The notes beneath the pieces are model-generated. The model was not told where the DNA came from. It ran no database searches and worked only from the letters and a program-made list of their open reading frames with translations. Below are positions 12,301 through 22,437 of a stretch of 64,000 nucleotides of DNA, one piece after another (within the stretch, counting starts at the first letter, position 1; each line of letters opens with the position of its first letter). Origin of the DNA: Moringa oleifera (taxonomy: Eukaryota; Streptophyta; Magnoliopsida; Brassicales; Moringaceae); assembly GCA_021397835.1 (NCBI GenBank), contig JAJFZO010000094.1, positions 5,680,001 to 5,744,000 on the forward strand. Reading direction: 5' to 3'. The translations under genes were made by a program, and so were the position numbers.

Positions 12301-13698
12301 AAGTGAGTATTGTTAGCTTTCACTCTTATTCGTACCTGAATTCTAATTTTGTCCTAACATCTTTGATTTCTCTCTTTCAGAATCCAGATTCAAGGTATAA
12401 TGAAGACAAGCCAATGGTAGAACCTGCAAGAGTTGCTTTGGAACAACCAAGTCCTGTCTCTGTTCTTGATGCAACATTCTACCGGGATGAATCACCATCA
12501 CCTGTTAAGAGGATATCCAATGCCTTTAAAGGTGAGGCACTCATTACTTCACCTTGTTTTCAGTTAAAACTTGAATTCCACAGTTGAGAGGCATTATAGC
12601 TGCACAAGTTGTTGCATTCACTAAACCAGGTTAAAACATGAAAATATATTACTGTGGTCGATCCTTGTGCATACATTCAGAGCTGGGAATTATGAAATAC
12701 AAAATTAAATGTTGCAAACATCAGTTATAGTTAACAATGCTGCGAACTTCCAAAGAAAACAAAGAAGAAACAAATGCGTCCTGTAATTGTATAATGATAA
12801 TACTTACGAATAATGAGAAAACTAATAGAGAAAGAGAGATAGAGAGAGATTTTTTTGGCTGTCTTAGGCTACCTGCTATTTCCTGGGTGAATACAAGGTT
12901 TCTATTTATATTGAATTCTAATTTAATTTTCTTGTTTCAGATGAGGAGCCTCTAAATTCTGAAGAAGCAGAGTGGATTACTGAGGGTCTAAGTCACTTAT
13001 CTAGCTATGAAAAGCCCTGTGTGTGTTCAGAGAATGATCATAGAAAAGCAGAGATCTTCCAAAGTCTGATTGAGGATCTCATGCATTTTAATCGCACACA
13101 TGAGATTGATGAGACTATTGCTGTCTATGACAGCATGAATCCAGACCACAAATACATTTTAGAAATATTGTCAGCTTCGGGTCTTCTCAGAGATCAAGGC
13201 CACAGCAAGCTTGGTCCATCAGGCCTACCGATCAGCCCTAACCTTTTCCTTGTGCTAGAACACCATAAGCCAAATGCCAGGGACTTGAAAGAGAAGGTTC
13301 AGAGGAAACTTGTATTTGACACTGTCAATGAAATTCTAGCCCAGAAGTTATCGCAGGAATGGCCTTCCAAGCAGTTGTTTTCATCGAGCATGCTTGCAGA
13401 CAGGAGACCGAGAGGGCAGCAGCTTATGAAAAGTTTGTGTTCAGAAATAGATCGCCTACAAGCTAACACTTCAAACTGCAGCTTGGATGATGAGGATGAC
13501 TGTCTGAGAAGCATCTTATGGGAAGACTTAATACATGAGTCAACAGGATGGACAGATTGTCCAGGTGAAATTTCAGGGTTAGTATTGGATGTTGAGCGCT
13601 TGATCTTTAAGGATCTAATAAGCGAAGTTGTGAATGGCGAGGTAGCAGCTGTACGAGGCAGACCTGGTGGGCATTGCAGGCAACTATTTTCCAAGTAG
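9378..13698 (+). CDS. LNG1: LONGIFOLIA-like protein (TRM family)
   Basis: Five coding exons: 9378-9537, 10205-10260, 10347-12302, 12381-12531 and 12941-13698. All borders are GT..AG and the phases join to an open frame of 1026 codons plus TAG, close to the length of Arabidopsis LNG1/LNG2. Exon 1 encodes the conserved N-terminal block (QKQIGCMNGIFQLFDRNHFL, then GSRRIIGHNQKRLP). Near residues 309-318 is the SVVAKLMGLE motif (DUF3741-type) typical of this family. From about residue 844 to 1010 lies a DUF4378 domain ending WEDLIHESTGW...LVLDVERLIFKDLISEVV. The middle is Ser/Pro/Arg/Lys-rich and probably disordered. LNG/TRM proteins bind microtubules and recruit TON1/PP2A complexes; LNG1/2 promote longitudinal cell elongation. 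The start is the first ATG of the conserved N-terminal block. The 78-nt intron 12303-12380 is frame-neutral (see findings). Confidence 0.93.
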
Positions 13699-14900
13699 AA
13701 CTTCTGATCTAACTGTTCCCAGTTTAATACTTACTTTTCCTTACTGTTGTCTATTTCACTTCCTTTAATGGAGATTACAAGTTGGTAGTGTCAGCTTTTT
13801 ACATTTTTTCAGGGTAAATGACAATAATCCTCTGGGAAGAAATTAAGCTCTATGCTAGCATGTAACTCTGCAGTAGAAGCTTATTACCATAAATGTATAT
13901 TGCAGTCATGTAAATACATGCATTCTTGCCCTTTCAAACAATTCATTCCCAGAATGTAACATGATCCTTACGGGACAGATTTTCAAACGTTTCTGTGCAC
14001 AGACTCGAATGAAGCTATAAACAGAATATCAGTGAATCCAATAACTGGAATATGCATCGAGCAACAATGTAATGCAACGAAGATAATGATGAGAAACAAT
14101 TACAGAAACAACAAACCTCAAGGCCAAGATAAAAAGGAGAACATTTTATGAATCAAGAAACAAAGACCAGAGTCTGCAAAAGCAAAGAAGAAAGGAGAAG
14201 GAATCGGAAAGGTAACATGTAAAAACTGGAAACACATTTACAAAGAAAGTAATTTGCCGGGGTGAGGTATAAGACTAAAGGTAGATATCAAATAAGATTT
14301 GTTAATGATGTGAAAGAGAGGTTTCTGCCTATCAAGATTGAGAGTTTCTGCAAAAATAAGAAAAAAAAATGCATGATTTCTCTCTTTAAGCAGATGATTT
14401 TGGTGTACTAATGAGTCCATGGATGCTGATTTCAAAATTACCAATTTAAGATTTAAAAGAAAAAAGATTAAAAATATATATCAAAGTGAGCGATTCTTTA
14501 CTAATTTCTGGATTGTTTCATGGAAGTGCGTATTTTTTTTTCCTAAATAAGAACTTCTGTTACACTTTCATGGAAATTCTTAAACTTTCTTACACTTTTA
14601 TTAAAAGCTATGAAATGGAAGAAACTATGGGATTTTTATTATTACGAACTTATCTTAAGTATTAACAATCACATGTTTAAGAAGATACCAAATTATATGC
14701 CTAGTTATAATAATTAATTAAAAAATTAAATATTAATACTTTTTTATTTTAAGGTAATGAAGGATTACTACTTATTTATCATGTTTATCATGTTTTGAGA
14801 AATGCCAAAATGAAATTCAATTTAGGGATGTGGGAGGAGACAGGTGGCAGACGCTGGTGGCGGATAGAGGGGATGCTTATCCATACTCGCGGGTGACATT
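13699..14900. other. 3' flank of the LNG-like gene; TAF8 upstream region
   Basis: 13699-13960 is probably 3' UTR (T-rich, with several polyadenylation-like AT signals). 14000-14800 is AT-rich without recognisable coding sequence. GC content rises at about 14830 where the TAF8 promoter begins. Confidence 0.5.
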
Positions 14901-14944
14901 AACATTTCTCTTCTCAAATAATCCTCTTCTCCCTCTCGTTACTC

Positions 14945-14952
14945 TCTATAAG
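14945..14952 (+). promoter_or_regulatory. TATA-like element of the TAF8 promoter
   Basis: tctataag is preceded by pyrimidine-rich sequence (14905-14945) and followed by a CT-rich leader (14985-15010), a common plant core-promoter layout. It would place transcription start near 14980, giving a first non-coding exon that ends at 15223. Confidence 0.4.
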
Positions 14953-15184
14953 TGAGACCCCTTCTGTCCAATTCGAACTCACAATCTTTCTGTCTCTCGC
15001 TCTCTCCGGATCGGGAGGTTTAACGAGGGTTTAATTTATCTCAATCAGAAAACCCGAATCCAAAATTTAGGCCTTTAATCCTCATTAAAAGCTCAATTGA
15101 TTGATCTCACCTTCATTTCCCTGATTAGGGTTTTATTAGCGATCAATCTCTGGTCAGTGGAGCTCATTTTCTGGTTCCTCTTCA

Positions 15185-15211
15185 ATGCCGCAATTGACCC
15201 CCAAAACGTAG
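15185..15211 (+). promoter_or_regulatory. uORF 1 in the TAF8 leader (8 codons)
   Basis: ATG at 15185 runs eight codons (MPQLTPKT) to TAG at 15209-15211, inside the presumed first leader exon and 12 nt before the intron donor at 15224. It is the first ATG of the inferred leader. Confidence 0.45.
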
Positions 15212-15223
15212 AAGAAGCTGCCG

Positions 15224-15609
15224 GTAAGCTTTCCACTACTTCATAAACTTCCACGAGCTGCTTTCGTATTTGAATTTGTTTTTGCTTGCGAAGTGCGAAC
15301 TCCTAGGGTTTTCATCGAACGTTTATGTCTTGGGTGCTCTGCGAAAAGGGAGGGAACTATGAGGGAAACTTGATATTTGAATGTTGTTGTGTTGCTGTTT
15401 CTAGATTTTGTGAGGCTCTCTTATTCTTGCAAATTGTTATGGTGTTGTATTCTCTAGGTCTAGGAAGATTTGGTCCATCTTCTTCAGAATAAATTGAGTC
15501 CATGATTGCAATAGATTTATCCCGTGAGATTTGCTTTCTCTCTTTCGTTCTTTTGTTAATGGGTCATAATGTTGATCTCTTTCTTTTCCTATGCTGTTTA
15601 AGCCCTCAG
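15224..15609 (+). other. Inferred 5'-UTR intron of TAF8
   Basis: Donor ccg|gtaagc at 15224 and acceptor ccctcag at 15603-15609, with a T-rich tract before the acceptor. The interval is T-rich and lacks coding signal, and leader introns are frequent in plant housekeeping genes. It is inferred from consensus only. Confidence 0.55.
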
Positions 15610-15612
15610 AAG

Positions 15613-15729
15613 ATGCCTCGATGATGAATCATTTAATTTTGGGTTCGATGCAAGCTTTCTGGGGTTATTCACAGAGAATGGTTCTTCTGGATGTGCTACA
15701 TAGGATGAACAAGTGATATGAGGTGTTGA
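15613..15729 (+). promoter_or_regulatory. Cluster of three uORFs directly before TAF8
   Basis: After the inferred leader intron the first ATGs are upstream of TAF8. 15613-15624 encodes 3 codons; its stop overlaps the next start. 15621-15716 encodes 31 codons, begins MMNHLILGSM, and is in the same frame as TAF8, ending at TGA 15714-15716. 15718-15729 encodes 3 codons (M-R-C) and ends 2 nt before the TAF8 ATG at 15732. A scanning ribosome would meet all three first, so they should depress or condition TAF8 translation. Whether the 31-residue peptide is conserved cannot be told from here. Confidence 0.55.
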
Positions 15730-15731
15730 AC

Positions 15732-16865
15732 ATGACCAATGGAGGTGGGGAGAGTGGAAGAGAGCATGCACAACTGCACACAAAGAGAAAATTTGGTGGC
15801 AATGACTTTGCACATGCCATTGCAAAGATTGCAGTAGCCCAAATCTGTGAGAGTGCAGGGTTTCAGACTTTTCAACAGTCTGCTCTTGAGACACTATCTG
15901 ACGTCGCTGTAAGGTACATACACCATACAGGAAAAAATGCAAATTTGTATGCTAATTTAGCAGGTAGAACAGAGGGTAACATTTTTGACGTTATTCAAGG
16001 GTTGGAAGACTTGGGTTCTGGGCTGGGGTTTGCAGGGGCTGCTGATATTGATCACTGTCTTGCCAGTTCAGGAATTGTTAGGGACCTTATTCATTATGTC
16101 GGTAAAGCTGAAGATATCCCATTTGCCTATTCTATTCCCCGCTTTCCAGTTGTCAAAGATTGGAAATCATCTCCTAGCTTTTTGCAGATGGGAGAGGAGC
16201 CTCCTGAAGAGCACATTCCAGGTTGGTTGCCTGCATTTCCTAGTCCACAGACATACGCTCAGTTGGAAAGGGGAAATGAGAGAGTGAATGATTCTCAGAA
16301 AGATAAGGTTCAACCAGCGAGGCAGCAGAGAAATATAGGATCATCTTCTTTGAAATTGCAGCATTTTGCTTGGGGTAGGATAGAGGGGGCTTCCTTGGCT
16401 GATAATAAAGACGCTGCTAAGGCCAAACAAGTGGCAGAAGTTAATCCATTTCTTGCTGCGCCTCTGCAATATGGGGAGAAGGAGGTGTCTCCTGTTGTTC
16501 TTCCTACTAAGCTTTCTAATGAAGTAGCTATGAAGAATCCTATTGGCAAAAACCATGTTGCCAGCAACCATGTTCCAGTGCTGGAGACATTTGCTCCAGC
16601 CATTGAAGCAATGAAGAGCAAATTATGTGATTCTGAGGAGGGACAGGGGAAGGAGCTTCTTAACCGGAGGCCACTTGTGCAATTCAATATTGGAATTGCG
16701 CGGAAGTCCTTACGTACAGCACTAGATTTGAGTTTAGAGAATAAAAGTATGCAGAAGATAGCCCCTTGGTTTGGAAAGGATGAGGAGAAGGATGACAAGA
16801 AAAGGAGGGCTGAGAAAATTCTGAAGGAATCTATGGAGAAGATGCAGGAACTGGCTCAGTTGTAA
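15732..16865 (+). CDS. TAF8: TFIID subunit 8 (TAF8)
   Basis: A single coding exon of 377 codons encodes the TAF8 subunit of general transcription factor TFIID, close to the length of plant homologues. Residues 26 to about 100 form a bromodomain-associated histone fold (FAHAIAKIAVAQICESAGFQ, then TFQQSALETLSDVAVRYIHH) that in TAF8 pairs with TAF10. Residues about 138-180 hold the TAF8 C-terminal domain signature with EEHIPGWLPAFPSPQTY. The rest is a low-complexity tail ending in a charged Lys/Glu-rich helix. The start is the first ATG after the in-frame TGA at 15714. The gene is preceded by a leader intron and several uORFs, so its translation is probably regulated. It acts in the nucleus in RNA polymerase II initiation. 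Confidence 0.95.
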   Translation: MTNGGGESGREHAQLHTKRKFGGNDFAHAIAKIAVAQICESAGFQTFQQSALETLSDVAVRYIHHTGKNANLYANLAGRTEGNIFDVIQGLEDLGSGLGFAGAADIDHCLASSGIVRDLIHYVGKAEDIPFAYSIPRFPVVKDWKSSPSFLQMGEEPPEEHIPGWLPAFPSPQTYAQLERGNERVNDSQKDKVQPARQQRNIGSSSLKLQHFAWGRIEGASLADNKDAAKAKQVAEVNPFLAAPLQYGEKEVSPVVLPTKLSNEVAMKNPIGKNHVASNHVPVLETFAPAIEAMKSKLCDSEEGQGKELLNRRPLVQFNIGIARKSLRTALDLSLENKSMQKIAPWFGKDEEKDDKKRRAEKILKESMEKMQELAQL

Positions 16866-18345
16866 AGTAGGTTTGATTAGAATTTGTATACTTTCTTAGT
16901 TAACTGTCAGGAGTAGCTGGTACCAGGTAGGCAGAGCAAGGTTAATGGTTGTCTGCGGGTTATGAGCATTTTAGGGTGGATATTAGAAACTGCCAGAGGG
17001 AGATGTTCCTGTTTTAACAAATTTTTGAGGTATGTGCATGCCAGTGGCGATCATAGATCCTTGTTAGTGAATCATTCTTTTTAATTGAAATTCTTGTTTC
17101 TTTTATTGTCACTAAATGGATATCTTCACTTCTGAACTTTGCTCTCCTTGTGTACACTATGTTTGTTACAGTTGAATCTTTGTACAATGTTGGATAATAT
17201 AATTGCCAATGAAGAGCATATTAGTTTGAAGGTGTTCCCTGATATTGAAAGACAGACCTTAACTTATACAAGCTAACCACTTGTATTTGTTATAATTTGT
17301 ACAGTACATATGTTTGTGAGAATGAGGATAGGTCACAAAACATTTTCAATTCGTGTTTATAATGTTAGAAAGTGTTTTTTATAGTTGAAGTGAAGTGAAT
17401 AGTTTTTTTTTTTTTTTGTTTCTATTAATTTTTCCTTGGCTTACTTCATTATGGTAAATTTATTTTGCAATTTTTTTTTGATTGACGCATGATTTTATTC
17501 ATTCTTTAATAGATCAGAAGCAGACTAGGATTGAATAGAGAGCATTTTTTAGTTTTGGAATTATTTTAAATCACATTGCTAGTTTGTTGAAGAATTGATC
17601 ATACATATTTTGGTGGATAAATGTGCTCAAGGCATAAGCATAGGTACTTGGCTTCCTGGTGCTAAAAGCCCGTGACCCCTCATGTCATTTTGAAGGTCAG
17701 CTGACCAGAAAAATTAAGTTACTTGGAAAATCAATATTCTGTATTCAGTGACGTGAAAACATAGCTTCTTTTGACAATTTTGGGCAATAGGATAAAGGTG
17801 GTCTGGTCCATGAGACATTTGGTTATGAGCCAGACTGGATGAAGGAAAGCCTTAGTCCAAGCCATCAAAATCAAGATGGAGGCTCTGATATCATTAATTG
17901 TCTTCAGACCCTCATGGATGCTCTACCTTTTACTAGGTTCAAGGTGCAATCTGTGATGCCCCTACGCAAGTACAATTGTGGAACACTCGATGCTGTCATT
18001 TATTGGTTTCTTCCCTGTCGACCAGCAATACTTTATGCTTGAGGGGAATCCATCCGAGATTTATGTGTGTAAAGAAGGTTCTAAGGGTCAATAGATTGGA
18101 ATCTCTTCCTACTTTCAGACATGAAAACTATTTTTCAGTTGCTACCAAAATTGTAGAGTGGAATATGAATAGTCTTTTTGGACATGGATAGCCGTGAATA
18201 ATGTTATCTAAATGTATTGGATTCAGAAGTTCCTTCGTCAACTTGTCACTAAAGATGTTAGACTTCCTATGTTGATCAATCGATAATGATTTTTGTTATT
18301 GGGGGCAATATATCTGTGTAAGTCTTTGTTGATTGCATATATTTA
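16866..18345. other. TAF8 3' flank and unassigned sequence with an orphan open frame
   Basis: 16866-17230 is probably TAF8 3' UTR. 17640-18190 is more complex, and the + strand frame at about 17791-18042 is open and of normal composition (contains ETFGYEPDWMKESLSPSHQN, then LQTLMDALPFTRFKV). An AG lies before it at about 17789 and no start codon is convincing, so it could be an exon relic or chance. I recognise no family. Confidence 0.35.
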
Positions 18346-18349
18346 ATTG

Positions 18350-18500
18350 GGTGTAGTCTAGTGGTCGGGACAAACAGAGGTTAAAGAAGTTAAAGTTGGA
18401 TTTTCCATTGAAGCATTAACTCTGCAGGTTAGTAATAGTTGGAATTTCAAGTTAAATGTGGAAGAAATGTCACTGGATTTCATGGTCATAAGAATAATTG
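18350..18500 (+). mobile_element. SINE-like tRNA-derived sequence (degenerate)
   Basis: gtgtagtctagtggtcggga resembles a polymerase III box A of tRNA origin, followed about 15 bp later by a weak box B-like agaggttaaagaag. It aligns with a similar sequence at 20948, including the sequence between and after the boxes. The end is not defined. Confidence 0.4.
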
Positions 18501-18519
18501 GGATCCAATAATTATTGTA

Positions 18520-18695
18520 TTAGGTGAGATAAAGTCAGCAATACATCCCAGAAGAGGATGGATGATCTCCTGCACACAAGCACCAGCATTTATGTGATCC
18601 ACCAACACTGTTCAATCATCTTCTTCTCTACCTATGCCATCACTTTGATATTATATTTCAAATTGTCGACTTAAGGAATAAGTTTCAAAAGGCCT
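18520..18695 (+). repeat. Orphan copy of the F-box 3' flank
   Basis: This matches the DNA downstream of the F-box gene at 41790-41915 (cccagaagaggatggatgat, then ctcctgcacacaagcaccag, then ataagtttcaaaag) and of the F-box pseudogene at 31470-31580. No F-box sequence precedes it here. It therefore marks a duplicated block whose F-box gene has been lost or moved. Confidence 0.65.
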
Positions 18696-19150
18696 CGACT
18701 ATATATATTTATATGTTAAATTTATTTTAAAAGTAACGAATAAATACATATTATATCTATCTTATTTTAATCAGTAAAATATCTTACTTAATATCATGAT
18801 TTTTATTTATTAATAAATTAATTTTGAAAAGGATGATTATGTATAAAATGAATTATAAAATCATGTTTGGTAAATATATATGTACATAAAAAATGAATAT
18901 CATATGATGTTCCTGTGATAAAATCATCAATTTACTAAAATCAAAACATCTTCATTCACATTACAATTATTTAACTTGTTCAAAAGGAAAGTCGGACCCA
19001 AAATCTTCTTGTTAATTACAGATTAAGATATTTTCTATCTTAATTTAATATATTAAGAAAAAATAAAAATATTATCGATTTAATTTAATCTAATTATCAT
19101 TGTGCGTCAAACAGTTTCTTAAAACATTAACACGTTTTAGTTTCGTGGGT
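18696..19150. other. AT-rich spacer
   Basis: AT-rich with no gene signal. It separates the F-box 3' flank copy from the promoter-like DNA of the HAD pseudogene. Confidence 0.5.
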
Positions 19151-20197
19151 TCGCCTCGTGGGCCCATGGTGCATGTGGCGAATAAGAACAGATAATCTTT
19201 TGAGGGACCGACACCGACACGCGTAGACAACGATGGATCTGCGGTAGAAGTCATACTCAGTGGAATGTGCCCAATTTTTATCGGGCCACGTCTGTTTGAT
19301 AGTTCGAGTCAATTCAGAGTAATGAGAAGAGAACCTGTCTTGTCTGTCCTCCTTTCCACCAGTCCGCCATCCCTCTCATTTCTCTCTTCTCTTTCTCGCG
19401 TTCCCGCTGTGTGTTACCTTCTACGTTGTTCCTTTGTCAGTTCTCTAACTTTTGAGTCTCCTACATTTGTTGCTGGTTCTTGGGTTTGGTGAGATATTTT
19501 ATTTTTCTATCTCAATTTTGTTGTTCTATTTTCAATTCGATCGTTAGGCTGTGTACAGTATATTATTTGGATAACTTCATTGTTGCTTTGCATTTGTTTT
19601 CGTGTTTCTGTTTCATCTGCTGTGTTTCTTCTTCCTTTCTGTTTGAAGTATTAGTTTTCTTATTAATCAATCAAATTAGGGACTTGTTGGAAAATCGCAT
19701 GAACAATGTCTTGTGGTTGTTCAGATAGGTAAATTACTAACGGTACTTCGTAACGGATAGAGGTTTTCTTGAGCTATTTTGAAAGTCGCATACGTTGGTA
19801 ATTTGCTTCGATTGACATTTAAGTTAGTGACTTTTGCCCCTTTCCTCCATTAAAACAAAAAGATTATCTTTTTTCACGTTAAGTTCTGTTGCTTTAACAT
19901 CTGCAGTTACTTGGTGCAACTTCACACCCATTATCCTCTACTCGCATTGTAAGGTCTCTGTGCTACTGTCTTTATGTCCAGCTGTTTCTCCTCTTGTGTA
20001 TTGGTTATAAAATGTACTTATATAATTGAAGTTGAGTTTATTTTAAAATCTTTGATATAGAAAAACTTATTTTTGTATTAAAGCGATTAGGATTTTTGTA
20101 ATTTGCAATTTCGCTTAAGACTGCTCTTCAATAATCTGTTTATATACTGAATGCAAATAATTACTGGGTTTTGTAGTTTGAGGTGCCTTGGATCAAA
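19151..20197 (+). promoter_or_regulatory. Promoter and leader region of the decayed HAD gene (copy A)
   Basis: 19150-19480 is more GC-rich than its surroundings and pyrimidine-rich near 19345-19410, as in plant promoters/leaders. 19655-19900 is clearly paralogous to 31815-32030: both share gcatgaacaatgtc / gcatgagcaatgtc, gttcagatag, atagaggttt and gtgacatttaagttcgtta-like blocks. The short ORFs at 19265-19728 look like chance frames in a leader or leader intron. Confidence 0.5.
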
Positions 20198-20752
20198 ATG
20201 GAGAAAATCCAGCAGGCTTCAAAGCCTAACTATGAGTGTCTTTCATTTGGTAAGATTTTATTTCTGGAAACCTTTTTGACCCACGAATTGGACTAGTTTG
20301 ATGATAAGCTTGGTTTTATTTGATGTTATAGTAAGTTGTTCCTTGTGATTTCTAGATCTAGATGACAATCTTAATCCTTTGACTTGTTGATGCATACAAG
20401 AGTGTTTTTGTACGTCTTTGAAATTAGTGTTCCCAATTAAAAATGATTACTGATTATTTGAGCCCTTTTTCTTTCTAGAATATATATGTGCTTCCAAAAA
20501 TCCACGTGGAGGAGAGTATAGCTCCAGAACTATGTGTCTCTTGGAACAAGTCTTATGGAACAACAATGGCCGGTCTAAAGGTATGATTTTGTTTCGGCTG
20601 ATCTTAGTTTTTCTTTGTGCTATAAATGCTAAAATGCAAGTGTTGAAACAAGATATTACTGGCGAACATAGCTATTTTCTGACGTTTTAAAATGTCTGAT
20701 CTCATGCGTCTCTGCCTTACAATTTCGTTCATGGAAGATTGCCCTACATCAG
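20198..20752 (+). pseudogene. HAD pyrimidine-5'-nucleotidase-like pseudogene, copy A (5' part)
   Basis: Four exon relics match the N-terminal half of plant HAD hydrolases of the SDT1/pyrimidine 5'-nucleotidase-like group. Exon 1, 20198-20249, encodes MEKIQQASKPNYECLSF. Exon 2 from 20356 encodes DLDDNLNPLTC then a stop, where the family has the DLDDTLYP motif. Exon 3, 20479-20580, contains KIHVEESIAPELCVSWNKSY and GTTMAGLK. Part of exon 4, 20724-20752, encodes FVHGRLPYI. The catalytic DxDxT threonine is Asn, exon 2 hits TGA with an apparent deletion/frameshift, and the C-terminal cap and core are absent, so it cannot make an active enzyme. Its donors and acceptors are still recognisable, which suggests a fairly recent death. 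The family call rests on motif recognition, not on alignment. Confidence 0.75.
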
Positions 20753-20944
20753 GTGATGTTTTCATGAATCTTTACTTAGTTTGCCTGCGCTGAAAGTTGT
20801 AAGTTCCTTTTCTTGTTGTTCATAACAGTTCTTTTTCTGACTATATGGCCCCACATAGCTTTGTCTAGGATTGAACTCTTATCCAACATTATCTCAATGC
20901 ATTTGGGTCAAATGTCTTTATTACTTGAAATAAGATTGGGATTG
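20753..20944. other. Decayed gene body after HAD copy A
   Basis: T-rich, intron-like sequence without further recognisable HAD exons. The alignment to the family stops here, just before a SINE-like insertion. Confidence 0.4.
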
Positions 20945-21075
20945 CATAACCAAATGAGTGTAGCTTAGTGGTTAGGGCAGATCAAAAAGAGGTCGGAGTT
21001 TAATTTTTCGCTCAAGTGGTATTTTGCTTGAAGACATGAGATTTTCCCGTTTCTTCCCAAACTCGATTAGTTATT
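20945..21075 (+). mobile_element. SINE-like tRNA-derived sequence
   Basis: gtgtagcttagtggttaggg closely fits a tRNA-type box A, and agaggtcggagtttaa sits at box-B spacing. It is related to the copy at 18350. It lies at the broken 3' edge of HAD copy A and could mark the truncation. Target-site duplications were not found. Confidence 0.5.
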
Positions 21076-21124
21076 TGGGACCTAAACTAAAGGTGAAGGG
21101 AATGGAAAAAAGAAAAAGGTGGGA

Positions 21125-21301
21125 TCAGACAACTTTTATTTCATTAGGTGGGATAAAATTATCTATTTCAATTATTATCACCAAACAAATAAATAGATTT
21201 TAGATTAATATAAATATATTTTAAGAAGTTAAATGGAAAATTTAAACAATTACATATGTTCTTCAATCAATTATAATGGAATTTAGATTTGTAACAAATA
21301 T
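21125..21301 (+). repeat. R module copy 1, left part (split by a LINE)
   Basis: Start of the AT-rich R module: ttttatttcattaggtggga, then aattatctatttcaattatt, then the aatataaatatatttt and aatttagatttgtaacaaat blocks. It breaks at the LINE inserted at 21302 and resumes at 22217. The 12-bp junction sequence tgtaacaaatat at 21290-21301 is repeated with one change at 22217-22228. Confidence 0.7.
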
Positions 21302-22216
21302 ATTTTTTAAAGCAGAAACAATTAGTATTATACTTACATGCACCAAAGTGGTGCAACTCATTTACAAGCTGGTTTGTAATATTTAATTACATTGAGCTCT
21401 ACAAAACTCAGAATGTCTATCTCATCCACAGAATATCTGCCCATGTCCCGCAGATGAAGTATTTTCAGCCATTGGCTTATAATAGTTCCAAATGACTCTC
21501 CTTCTCTTCAAAAGCTCTATTGTTTCTCTCCCACCAGATAATCCACATTATCACGAAAGGAATCTTCCCCACCAGCTCCTTCTTATCCTTTTTCCTTGCA
21601 TCTCAGACCAAGATAGAATCTCCTACCCTACTGTCTTCGACACCACCCAAGAGATACAGTACTTTCCATACTTCTTCCCAGAGTTTCCTGGCCCATCTGC
21701 ACTCTAGAAACATGTAGTACATTGATTCCTTTGTCTGCTTGCATAGTTAGCATCTGTTTACTATTATAATACTCCTTTTTCTTAAGTTGTCAATGGTCAA
21801 CATTTTCCCATGGACTACTTCCCAGTCAAAGAATACTCCCTTGCTTGGCTCGCCAGCTTTCCAAATAATACTCCAAAGTGTTTGTGTACATAATTCCCTG
21901 CAATACTTCCTCATTGAGAAGGTCTTTGATACTTCATCCCCCCATTTCAGAACTGCCCTATCTTGCACATTGGAGTTAATTTTAACCTCATATATTTTCC
22001 GGTAGAAATTCATCAGCCTCTCTTCCTCCCAGTCGTACACATTCCTTCTCAGCACCACTGCCCAACTCAATGCATCTCCTGCCCCAGTGACATAATCACT
22101 TGTTAATGCACCTTTTTCAGTAGTTATCTCAAAAAATTCTGCAAATTTATCACATAGAGGCTGGTTTGCACACCACTTCTCCATCCAGAATCTCCCTGCC
22201 CTCCCGTTCCCTACAT
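21302..22216 (-). mobile_element. 5'-truncated LINE (L1-type), 3' end of ORF2
   Basis: The minus-strand ORF 22184-21747 encodes the reverse-transcriptase zinc-binding (zf-RVT) region, with WSIIWKAGEPSKGVFFDWEV followed by VHGKMLTIDNLRKR, typical of plant L1-type LINE ORF2 C-termini. Further broken frames follow to about 21400 (a WWERNNRAFEE-like block). The 3' end has a perfect 7-bp hairpin (TGCACCA/TGGTGCA, 21339-21355) and an A-rich tail (minus strand) at 21303-21310. It is flanked by a 12-bp near-perfect target-site duplication (21290-21301 and 22217-22228) and interrupts an R module. The RT and endonuclease domains are absent through 5' truncation. Confidence 0.85.
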
Positions 22217-22437
22217 TGTAATAAATATTATACTATATTATTTTACTTTTAATATTTGATTGTTTTAAACACAATTTATTTTAAAATAATATAAATAAAT
22301 TTGATATACAATGGCTCGTGGTATTTCAGATTTTAGTGAAAAGATTTTGTGAATCCAAATATATAGCCAAAACTGACAGAGAAGACATAGGCTTCTATAT
22401 CGATTGTGTTTGTGCAAGTTGAGATTCTTACCAATCA
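22217..22437 (+). repeat. R module copy 1, right part
   Basis: Continuation of the R module after the LINE: tgtaataaatattatactat, then aataaatttgatatacaatg, then gattttagtgaaaagatttt, tgaatccaaatatatagcca, and the end block gttgagattcttaccaatca. Confidence 0.7.

Noticed and set aside
12532..12940. Open frame running beyond exon 4 of the LNG-like gene
   Set aside because: The extension reads into an intron bounded by gtgagg and cttgtttcag. The family sequence continues in the next exon.
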